6,545 nt of DNA, taken from positions 1-6,545 of the forward strand of contig JAICQI010000343.1 of assembly GCA_025937955.1 (NCBI GenBank), written 5' to 3'. Numbering within the stretch: the first letter of the stretch is position 1; every line of letters starts with the position of its first letter. Made by a program: the position numbers and the translations under genes. This stretch comes from Pyrinomonadaceae bacterium (GTDB lineage: Bacteria; Acidobacteriota; Blastocatellia; Pyrinomonadales; Pyrinomonadaceae). The notes below the pieces were generated by a model, which ran no database searches, was not told the origin of the DNA, and saw nothing but the letters and a program-made list of their open reading frames with translations. Of this stretch, positions 1-5,614 are shown piece by piece.

Positions 1-44
1 GATTCGGGTTTTGGATCGTTGGTTTAGCAGCGAACCTGAGGACT

Positions 45-63
45 CCACGGGGCAAGCCCGTGG
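45..63. repeat. Perfect 7-bp-stem palindrome, repeat copy 1
   Basis: CCACGGG (45-51) and CCCGTGG (57-63) are exact reverse complements separated by the five-base loop GCAAG. On the minus strand, the direction of the neighbouring regulator gene, the hairpin is not followed by a T-run. A classical intrinsic terminator is therefore not supported, although the hairpin could stabilise a 3' end. Confidence 0.8.
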
Positions 64-112
64 CATCTTGATTCGGGTTTTGAATCGTTGGTTTAGCAGC
101 GAACGTGAGACT

Positions 113-131
113 CCACGGGGCAAGCCCGTGG
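113..131. repeat. Perfect 7-bp-stem palindrome, repeat copy 2
   Basis: This is the same 19-base palindrome as in copy 1, with stem CCACGGG/CCCGTGG and loop GCAAG, conserved base for base while the flanking repeat has diverged. It lies 11 bases beyond the regulator's stop codon, so the regulator mRNA would end in this hairpin if transcription continues past the gene. No T-tract follows in the minus-strand direction. Confidence 0.8.
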
Positions 132-141
132 CATCCTGGCG

Positions 142-1917
142 TCAGGTGGGGAAGCCGACGCGTCTCATTAGTTCTTTGAACCTCGGATCGTTACGTACGC
201 TCTTGAGCTCGGGGCTGACCTTGAGCCAAACCAACCAGTCGTTGCGCTCTTCGTAAAGCTGCTCGAGTATTTCAAACACCCGTTCTTCCGGTCCGATGGC
301 CAGGTGGATTACCAGCATGCTGTATGGTGAAACATATTTTCGCTGTGAGATGTCCTGCAACACAGAAAGCAGAGTCTCTGCCTCGGCACGCTGGCCCGCG
401 AGCGCATGGGCATAACCCATAAAACCCAGCGCGAGGTACGCCTCGGCATCAAGCTTATAGATCAGTTGAAACTCCGCAATCGCTTCGGCTAAACGGCCCT
501 GTTGAAGGTAAGCACAAGCCAACACGAAATGGGTCGGCATGTAATTCGGCTCCAGCTCGATCGTCTTAAGCAGGTGGTTGATAGCTCTGTCGTACTCACA
601 CCGCAGATAGTAAGTCGTAGCCAGATTCATATTGATCTGCAGCGAGAAAGGATCAAGTTCGAGAGCAGTTTCATAGTGCCTTATTGACTCCTCAAACCGA
701 CCCATGAACGTCAGGTAAGATCCGTATCGCTGATGCGCAGAGATGAGAAACGGATCCAGCTCGAGGGCTTTCCTGAACTCTTTTTCAGCGCGATTCCAAT
801 CGTGATCGTAATACACGCTGACGAGCGCCAGCGACGAATGAGCCTCGGGAAGATTCTCATCGATCTCCACCGCTCTCAACGCAGCCTCTTTAGCCTTGGG
901 CAGGACCTCGCGCGGGAGAAAGTGAAGATTCGACAGCCGGAAGTAGGCATCAGCCATCCCGCAGTAAGCAAGCGCGTAGTTGTTGTCAATCGCGATTGCC
1001 TGTTTGAAAGCTTCGATGGCCTTCAACACCCATTCCTTGTTGTATTTGTTCCAGAAATAGCGGCCCCTGAGATAAAGGTTGTAAGCCTCTATGTTGTCCG
1101 TCGGCTGTTTGGCAAGACGTATTTGATCCTGGCGCGTCAACTTAAATTTTAGACTCTCCCATATAGCTTTCGCGATCTCATCCTGAATTGCCAGAAGGTC
1201 GGAAGGACTGCGATTGTATTGCTCGCCCCAGAGTTGCGAGCCGTCGGCAACCTTAACCAGCTCACTCCTGATAATCAGTTTCTCTTCCAACCGAAGCACT
1301 CGAATCATCATCACGGCCCTGACTTTGAGCTGGAGACCAACTGACTGAGGATCGATGTCCTTGCCCTTGAAGCGAAGAACCGTGCTGCATGCGAGAACGC
1401 GCAGTTGGGGAATCCTCGAGAGCATATTGATAATGCTCTCGGTAATGCCTTCCGAAAGATATTCGACATTCGGATCACTACCGGGATTCTGCATCGGTAT
1501 GACCGCCAAAGAATCGATCGGCTCTTCTTCTAAAGCTTTTTGCGTGAGAGGCCGGCGAAATTCAATCGTTTCTCTTTGTCCCGTAGTTATTTCGGTCACT
1601 TCTGCAAAGAAGCGATAACCTCGCCGCGGTACGGTTTCGATAAATTGGCGCTTAACGTTATGGTCGCCCAGCGTCTTGCGCAGGATGGACATGCTGACGG
1701 TGATGTTGTTCTCTTCAACAATCGCGTCCGGCCAGACCTCTCTCATCAAGTCTTCCTTCACGACGAGTTGACCACGCATCTTGACGAGAAAGAGTAATAA
1801 GTCGAAAACTTTTGGTTTTAGCGGGACGGGCTGTCCCTCATACAGAAGGCGTCGTTGATCCGCCTCCAGACGGAATCCGTTGAACTCATAGATAATTGAT
1901 TCAACGTTTCGTGTCAT
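142..1917 (-). CDS. Winged-helix / TolB-like / TPR transcriptional regulator
   Basis: This is a 591-residue protein. Residues about 11-106 form an OmpR/PhoB-type (Trans_reg_C) winged helix: the stretch from VPLKPKVFDLLLFLV through EDLMREVWPD to the wing end VPRRGYRFFAEV is diagnostic. Residues about 134-262 (SLAVIPM, YLSEGITESIINML, RVLACSTVLRFKG, SQLWGEQYNR) match the TolB N-terminal/FlgO-like domain seen in CadC-like and adenylate-cyclase-like bacterial proteins. Residues about 275-525 are a TPR array of roughly seven units (for example AIEAFKQAIAIDNNYALAY and RHYETALELDPF). The C-terminus SVRNDPRFKELMRRVGFP is typical of this architecture. No transmembrane helix is visible between the DNA-binding and sensor parts, so unlike CadC it should be cytoplasmic. 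The ATG at 1917 is the only near start, because an in-frame stop lies five codons upstream. No clear Shine-Dalgarno precedes it. It probably binds DNA through the winged helix and senses a ligand or protein through the TPRs. The ligand is unknown. Confidence 0.93.
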   Translation of the reverse strand: MTRNVESIIYEFNGFRLEADQRRLLYEGQPVPLKPKVFDLLLFLVKMRGQLVVKEDLMREVWPDAIVEENNITVSMSILRKTLGDHNVKRQFIETVPRRGYRFFAEVTEITTGQRETIEFRRPLTQKALEEEPIDSLAVIPMQNPGSDPNVEYLSEGITESIINMLSRIPQLRVLACSTVLRFKGKDIDPQSVGLQLKVRAVMMIRVLRLEEKLIIRSELVKVADGSQLWGEQYNRSPSDLLAIQDEIAKAIWESLKFKLTRQDQIRLAKQPTDNIEAYNLYLRGRYFWNKYNKEWVLKAIEAFKQAIAIDNNYALAYCGMADAYFRLSNLHFLPREVLPKAKEAALRAVEIDENLPEAHSSLALVSVYYDHDWNRAEKEFRKALELDPFLISAHQRYGSYLTFMGRFEESIRHYETALELDPFSLQINMNLATTYYLRCEYDRAINHLLKTIELEPNYMPTHFVLACAYLQQGRLAEAIAEFQLIYKLDAEAYLALGFMGYAHALAGQRAEAETLLSVLQDISQRKYVSPYSMLVIHLAIGPEERVFEILEQLYEERNDWLVWLKVSPELKSVRNDPRFKELMRRVGFPT

Positions 1918-2138
1918 AAAAAGTCGGCATGATCAGATGGCAGGTAAAGCGTTGAAAGATCAGCTTTTGGATGCCATTTCCATCGGTCAGATGCGAATAT
2001 GCCTCCAACAGGTTTGTTACTGATAATACGAGGAAGGTTTCGCGGAAGCAAATAAAAAGATACGCAGGGCTTTTGACCAGGGAGTTGGACCACTTCATAG
2101 TCGTTCCCCGCAAGAAACTGCCTCCGCTCATTGAGCCG
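1918..2138. other. Intergenic gap upstream of the regulator
   Basis: These 221 bases separate the small-protein stop codon from the regulator ATG. I find no convincing gene, no strong promoter and no strong terminator. A short palindrome, GCTCATTGAGC (2126-2136), sits just past the small gene's stop, but it has a 4-bp stem and no T-run. An open frame runs through the gap on the minus strand, but it overlaps both neighbours out of frame and looks spurious. Whether the regulator has its own promoter here or reads through from the protease operon cannot be decided by eye. Confidence 0.5.
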
Positions 2139-2447
2139 TTAGGGCACTGGCTGCTCGTCTCCACTGCCGGAGCCGCCATAGCCCAAAACGTCGCGGCAGA
2201 ACTCTTTCCAGGCAGGTGTCACGTCGTCAAAGATGATATTCTCATCGATAAAGAGGCCGTCGGTAACTGTGAAATTTCTCTGTACGTATACGTAATCTTC
2301 ACCCGTTAATTCCCTTGCCTTTTCCACAATTTCACCATCGACCTCCGTTCTGATCTTCCGGGCGTTCTCCACTTTCTCATGCCAGCCGGGAAACTGCCGA
2401 AGTCGCGACAACGAGTAAGCTTTACAGTACTTTCCGAGTATGGACAT
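2139..2447 (-). CDS. Small conserved-looking protein of unknown function
   Basis: This is a 102-residue soluble protein with no signal peptide or membrane segment. The start at 2447 (MSILGKYCKAY) is chosen because AGGAG (2453-2457) lies five bases upstream. An alternative TTG at 2486 would overlap the protease stop and add 13 residues, but it has no comparable ribosome site. Residues 1-90 look like a compact globular domain with ordinary amino-acid use: YCKAYSLSRLRQFPGW, then a charged helix, then LTGEDYVYVQRNF, FIDENIIFD and TPAWKEFCRDVL. There are two cysteines (8 and 84). Residues 91-102 are a Gly/Ser/Asp/Pro-rich, probably flexible tail. It follows the S8 protease stop by 35 nt on the same strand, so the two genes are probably co-transcribed. 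I do not recognise a named family. A partner, substrate or immunity-like role for the protease is only a possibility from context. Confidence 0.82.
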   Translation of the reverse strand: MSILGKYCKAYSLSRLRQFPGWHEKVENARKIRTEVDGEIVEKARELTGEDYVYVQRNFTVTDGLFIDENIIFDDVTPAWKEFCRDVLGYGGSGSGDEQPVP

Positions 2448-2452
2448 TAGCT

Positions 2453-2457
2453 CTCCT
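2453..2457 (-). promoter_or_regulatory. Shine-Dalgarno of the small protein gene
   Basis: On the minus strand AGGAG is followed by AGCTA and then ATG (2447), a 5-nt spacing. The site decides the start codon in favour of the internal ATG over the TTG at 2486. It lies in the short gap after the protease stop codon. Confidence 0.8.
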
Positions 2458-2482
2458 ATGAGGTTAAGTGAGTTGGACTTAA

Positions 2483-4669
2483 TCAATCACCGGCGATGAT
2501 CCCATCGCCGAAGATAAGCACGTCGCCAAAGATAATTCCGTCGCCAAAGATGATCCCGTCGCCGAAAATTATTCCGTCGCCGAAAATAATCCCGTCACCA
2601 AAGATGATGCCGTCGCCGAAAATTATTCCATCGGAGACCATTACAGAATCGAAAATAGTGACACCGGTTGCCGTGAGATCCCCCGTGCCCATCAGGATTC
2701 CGTCGCCCATCAATTGGCTGGAGCCAATTTGGACGCCATTCGAGAGCGTCGCACCATTGGAGAGCAGGATGCTTGAAGGCAACAGTATCCCGTCATAGAT
2801 CGCCGGCGATGTCACACTGCGGCCGCCTCTGAGTAACGGATCCTGAAGCATCTGCCCGTCGAGAGTCATGCATTCGCCTGAAATATAAACCGCATCCGAC
2901 ATGAGTGTGTCGTTTGAAACTGTCAGGCCATCGACATAGAAGCTGTTGTTGGTCCAAATGGTGCCGCCATTCGTAATCTGGTACCCACCGGATGTGAGGA
3001 AACCCTTATTGATGATTACACCGTCAGCTAAGAGGAAACCGTCACCGAGCAACTCGCCCGTAAAATACGGTCCCTGAAAACGGTTGATCAGTGCGGTTCC
3101 TGACATGGTGTTGAATTTACGAATGATGGTCGTGCTCCAGGCGAAGGTGCTGCCGGCAAACGATGAAGAGGGAGTGACTGAACCAGTCAACAGTGACGCA
3201 CCGACCGCCATCGGTGATGAAAGATCCTGTCGCACCTTCAGCGTCAATTTCATGGCGCCTTCAATATTCAATTGACCGGCTCCCTGCTCCAAAACTCCGA
3301 ACCCATTCAGTTTTTGGGCTGTGTATTCCATAAACGCTTTTACCATGTTTGGCGTCAGCTTGGGATTGAGCTGGAGCATCAGGGCAGCGGCGCCGGCGGC
3401 GAGTGGAGTGGAGACGGAAGTCCCACTCATGCGCATTGTTTTCATCGTCGGGTCGGTACCAGGCGCCGACTCATTCATGAAGGGATTCGTCGTCACGAGC
3501 AGGTTATTGTGGGCCTGCGCAAACACCAGCTTGTTAGCAGGAGCTACCAAATCAGGTTTCAACAAGTTGTCATGATGACTAATTGCAGATTCGTCGAGCC
3601 AATGACTGCGTGTCGGGCCGCGTGAACTGTAAGTAGTGACCGCATCATCATTCCGCTCGTCAGTTTGAAAACTATTGGACGCGCCGACTGTAACAGCGGA
3701 TGGTTCATTTCCGGGCGAATGAATGGCGCCATAGACTTTCTGGCCTGCAGCATCCCTTCCGTCGTTACCGGCAGCCACAAACACCATGATGCCCGAATTT
3801 ACGAGACCGCGAACGGCACGACACAAGGAGTCATATTTGTAAGAATCGACAGCCCGCGTCCCAAGACTCATGTTGACGATCCGGATGTTGTACTGGCGCG
3901 CATGTGACGCCACCCAGTCAAGTCCGGCCAGAACACTCTCGGTTGTTCCCACGCCGTCACTGTCCAGGACACGAACGTTTACCAATGAGACTCCAGGCGC
4001 GATCCCTGTATATGCAGTTCCGGCTCCCGGGCCACCCGCCGCCGCTGCCGCCACAAACGTACCATGCCCGTAAGGATCGTCGGTACGGTTCTCTCCAGTG
4101 AGATCGACAGCTGCGACGATTCGAGAACTGCCCCCCGCAGTCAGGAATTGTTTGTGATTGGCGTCGATGCCCGAATCCAAAATTGCAAGGCCAATCCCGG
4201 AGCCGTCAATCGAGCCGCGCCCAGCGGCAGTCGCCGCGGCTTGCCCGGCTTCTGCCCCGGTCGTGCGTGAAACATGGCCGAGAGTGTTCACAACCTCATT
4301 GGATGAAACATGAAAGACCTCCGGGAATGAGGCCAGTTCGGCGACCATTCTGTAAGGCAAACTCACCGAGAAACTACCGAGATTTTTCATCTCTTTGCGC
4401 CGGCGAACCTCGCTCTGGTTGAGGAAAGCATTGAGGCGCCCGCTTATGGAATCACTGAGCGTAACAATAACGGTTACTCGTTTCTCAGGTTGATGCTTGT
4501 CGCCTTTCAGAAGTGGAGAAATCTTGCCTGCTTTTTGCGTCTTGGAAGAGCCGTCCAGATTCCCGGCCTGGGCCACCTCAGCAAAATTGATCCATCCAAG
4601 GCTGATCAAAAAGACCGTTATGGGGAGGAGTAAAGAAAACAGCAACGTGGCGCTTTTAATTCTGGGCAT
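2483..4669 (-). CDS. Secreted subtilisin-like (S8) serine protease with hexapeptide-repeat tail
   Basis: This is a 728-residue exported endopeptidase. Residues 1-35 are a signal peptide: a basic start MPRIK, a long hydrophobic core, and a probable cleavage after AQA at 35. Residues about 64-128 resemble an inhibitor_I9-type propeptide (RVTVIVTLSDS...SLPYRMVAELASFPEV), which normally folds and then inhibits the zymogen. The catalytic domain (about 155-475) carries the full triad: Asp165 in AILDSGID, His202 in YGHGTFVA, and Ser418 in MSGTSVSTPLAAGAAAL. The oxyanion-hole Asn302 is in FVAAGNDG. It should therefore be active. Residues about 539-728 are a low-complexity domain with a six-residue period, ending in GDGIIF repeats and Asp728. 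No sortase motif, C-terminal membrane anchor or classical T9SS domain is visible. The start is supported by AAGGAG 8 nt upstream. It is the first gene of the minus-strand cluster. Its substrate and final location (periplasm, surface or outside) are not shown by the sequence. Confidence 0.96.
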   Translation of the reverse strand: MPRIKSATLLFSLLLPITVFLISLGWINFAEVAQAGNLDGSSKTQKAGKISPLLKGDKHQPEKRVTVIVTLSDSISGRLNAFLNQSEVRRRKEMKNLGSFSVSLPYRMVAELASFPEVFHVSSNEVVNTLGHVSRTTGAEAGQAAATAAGRGSIDGSGIGLAILDSGIDANHKQFLTAGGSSRIVAAVDLTGENRTDDPYGHGTFVAAAAAGGPGAGTAYTGIAPGVSLVNVRVLDSDGVGTTESVLAGLDWVASHARQYNIRIVNMSLGTRAVDSYKYDSLCRAVRGLVNSGIMVFVAAGNDGRDAAGQKVYGAIHSPGNEPSAVTVGASNSFQTDERNDDAVTTYSSRGPTRSHWLDESAISHHDNLLKPDLVAPANKLVFAQAHNNLLVTTNPFMNESAPGTDPTMKTMRMSGTSVSTPLAAGAAALMLQLNPKLTPNMVKAFMEYTAQKLNGFGVLEQGAGQLNIEGAMKLTLKVRQDLSSPMAVGASLLTGSVTPSSSFAGSTFAWSTTIIRKFNTMSGTALINRFQGPYFTGELLGDGFLLADGVIINKGFLTSGGYQITNGGTIWTNNSFYVDGLTVSNDTLMSDAVYISGECMTLDGQMLQDPLLRGGRSVTSPAIYDGILLPSSILLSNGATLSNGVQIGSSQLMGDGILMGTGDLTATGVTIFDSVMVSDGIIFGDGIIFGDGIIFGDGIIFGDGIIFGDGIIFGDVLIFGDGIIAGD
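2486..2632 (-). repeat. 18-bp coding repeat (eight DGIIFG-type hexapeptides)
   Basis: This repeat encodes residues 680-728 of the protease: six perfect DGIIFG units, then DVLIFG, DGIIAG and a final Asp. At the DNA level the 18-bp units are not identical. Ile is written ATA, ATT or ATC, the first Gly GGA, GGG or GGC, and Phe TTC or TTT. Units 1-3 and 4-6 resemble each other in order (units 1 and 4 differ at one base), which suggests an older 54-bp duplication. Identical peptide with drifted codons points to selection on the peptide. The same six-residue register continues upstream in degenerate form to about residue 639. Confidence 0.95.
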
Positions 4670-4677
4670 TGTCGGGA

Positions 4678-4683
4678 CTCCTT
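4678..4683 (-). promoter_or_regulatory. Shine-Dalgarno of the protease gene
   Basis: AAGGAG on the minus strand lies 8 nt before the ATG at 4669. It is a strong match that fixes the start and keeps the full signal peptide. Confidence 0.85.
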
Positions 4684-4711
4684 ATGAGAACTCTGGGCAA
4701 ACTCGGGTGGG

Positions 4712-4717
4712 ACTATA
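4712..4717 (-). promoter_or_regulatory. Candidate -10 box of the protease promoter
   Basis: TATAGT within TTTATAGT reads on the minus strand 42 nt before the protease ATG. At the expected -35 distance (about 4735-4740) the sequence is AGACCC, which is not a consensus -35. If this is the promoter it is likely activator-dependent, which would fit the direct repeats just upstream. The call rests on one hexamer and the spacing only. Confidence 0.35.
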
Positions 4718-4748
4718 AAGAAGGGTAGAAAGGAGGGTCTTTAACGGA

Positions 4749-4766
4749 TTGCTAATTGTTTGCTAA
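4749..4766. promoter_or_regulatory. 11-bp-spaced TTGCTAA direct repeats, candidate operator
   Basis: TTGCTAA occurs at 4749-4755 and exactly again at 4760-4766, one helical turn apart (TTAGCAA read on the minus strand). A weaker phased copy ending in TAA lies at 4738-4744, near the -35 position of the candidate promoter. Direct repeats at 11 bp are the usual target geometry of PhoB-type winged helices, the same fold as the neighbouring regulator. They lie about 80-97 bases upstream of the protease ATG. That the neighbouring regulator binds here is inference. Confidence 0.45.
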
Positions 4767-5019
4767 CTATTAATAAACACGGTGCAAGTCAGGGCCTTCT
4801 CACGCGTTCATTACCAGCATCACCACTCTCGCCTTTGGGCCAACAACAATAAACAGCTGCTTCGATGGAAGAAATTACCCGGTTACACGTCGAATTAGGG
4901 AGTGTGCAGATGAGCAACAATACAATCGCAGAACTTTTTAACGTGCGTTCGCACAACCCATCCTTTTTTTCGGTTAAGGAAAGCGCAGTTTACAAAGGTC
5001 CATTGCTGGACTTTTGTAT
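4767..5019. other. Gene-free stretch between protease promoter and aminotransferase remnant
   Basis: No protein of recognisable type is visible on either strand. A plus-strand frame from 4865 of 68 codons shows no family signature and runs out of frame across the aminotransferase remnant. In the frame of the remnant's first segment there are stops at 4939 and 4975. The stretch may include sequence too decayed to recognise. There is an eight-T run at 4963-4970. Confidence 0.5.
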
Positions 5020-5452
5020 CTTGGTAAGTCATTGGGCTGGCATGGAGTTCGACTCGGTTATGCGGCCATAGCTGCCGCTCAGATCGCAACTGCCGTTCTG
5101 GAACGTCAATGGGTTGGCCGCATACATTCTCAAAACACTGTCGGAGTTTAAGAATGAATTCCGGCAAAGCCTTGCTCTTGCCGCACAAGACAGAACGTAC
5201 ATGCTGGAGCAACTCGAACGAATTCCCGGCTTAAGAGTGTTTCCTTCAAAAGCGAATTTTCTCTACGTTGAGTTGCCACCCAACGTACCAGGCCGAATGC
5301 TTCGCGATCGGTTATTGGAAGAGTATGGATTGATGGTGCGGGAATGCAGCAACAAGATCGGCTCGTCCGAGCAATACCTGCGCCTCGCAGTACAAACAAA
5401 ACAAGCCGTCGATCCCCTGGTCCAGGCGTTGAATCGTGAACTGACCTGGTAG
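5020..5452 (+). pseudogene. Remnant of HisC/CobD-like PLP aminotransferase, frameshifted and 5'-deleted
   Basis: Two pieces of one fold-type I PLP aminotransferase survive in different frames. From 5020 one frame reads LGKSLGWHGVRLGYAA, the loop with the Schiff-base lysine (codon 5026-5028) and the following G-x-R-x-G-Y signature of HisC/CobD-type enzymes. From 5072 the next frame reads LRSQLPFWNVNGLAAY and continues through the small C-terminal domain (GLRVFPSKANFLYVELP, LRDRLLEEYGLMVREC, NKIG, QYLRLAV with the carboxylate-binding Arg) to TAG at 5450-5452. The linker between RLGYA and LRSQLP is shorter than usual, so an indel removed bases and shifted the frame between about 5065 and 5084. 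Family members are about 350 residues; only about 140 remain, and the N-terminal half is absent. A start codon in the second frame (TTG at 5114) would give 112 residues without the lysine, which could not act as an aminotransferase. The original substrate (histidinol phosphate, threonine phosphate or other) cannot be told. Confidence 0.85.
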
Positions 5453-5479
5453 TTAACGCCGAAGGCATGCTTCGCACTT

Positions 5480-5598
5480 GGATCGGGTCAGTACAGGAGC
5501 GGTAGCGACCTGGTCAAACTATGGAATCAAAATCCTTACGAAATATCGCATGCTGATCACTGACCAGGTCGCTACCGCTCCCTGTACTGATCCGATCC
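5480..5598. repeat. Long inverted repeat (REP-doublet or MITE-like)
   Basis: The left arm 5480-5516 (GGATCGGGTCAGTACAGGAG... to CTGGTCA) and the right arm 5561-5598 are reverse complements apart from one substitution and one extra G. They are separated by a 44-base spacer (5517-5560). The arms contain GCGGTAGCGACC; a GTAG core is common in REP elements mobilised by RAYT-type transposases. No ORF lies inside. The element sits between the converging 3' ends of the aminotransferase remnant and acetate kinase, where transcripts from either side would form a long hairpin. It could act as a bidirectional 3'-end structure. Mobility is inference. Confidence 0.88.
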
Positions 5599-5614
5599 AT
5601 CAAAGCTTAGTGAT

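Larger units (their letters stand above)
1..137. repeat. Two tandem copies of a ~69-bp intergenic repeat
   Basis: Two head-to-tail copies are visible at 1-69 and 70-137. Both begin GATTCGGGTTTTG and end in a CCACGGG/CCCGTGG palindrome followed by CATC. By eye they differ by three substitutions and one single-base deletion. The array begins at the window edge, so more copies may lie to the left. It ends four bases before the stop codon of the minus-strand regulator gene, in its 3' flank. I see no ORF worth calling in it. The shape suggests a dispersed, REP-like extragenic palindromic element rather than a gene. Confidence 0.85.

Noticed and set aside
45..63. Palindrome as an intrinsic terminator of the regulator gene
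   Set aside because: No T-run follows the stem in the minus-strand direction, and the same holds for the copy at 113-131.
1901..2179. 92-codon minus-strand open frame spanning the gap upstream of the regulator
   Set aside because: It overlaps the small protein's end and the regulator's start out of frame, has no family motifs, and has a composition like random translation.
2484..2486. TTG start for the small protein overlapping the protease stop
   Set aside because: It would give translational coupling, but the ATG at 2447 has AGGAG at 5-nt spacing and begins the globular region; the 13 extra residues add nothing recognisable.
2486..2632. Short regular repeats as a CRISPR array
   Set aside because: The 18-bp units abut with no spacers and encode an in-frame peptide repeat.
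2486..2632. RTX calcium-binding repeat
   Set aside because: The period is six residues (DGIIFG), not the nine-residue GGxGxDxUx motif.
2496..2798. Plus-strand open frame encoding SPKIIP-type repeats
   Set aside because: It is the antisense shadow of the 18-bp DGIIFG coding repeat; the protease strand has a complete, motif-rich gene.
4865..5071. 68-codon plus-strand ORF upstream of the aminotransferase remnant
   Set aside because: It has no recognisable motifs, and its end reads through the remnant's lysine loop in the wrong frame.
5148..5477. 109-codon minus-strand ORF opposite the aminotransferase remnant
   Set aside because: It is a shadow frame; the plus strand carries clear aminotransferase motifs over the same bases.
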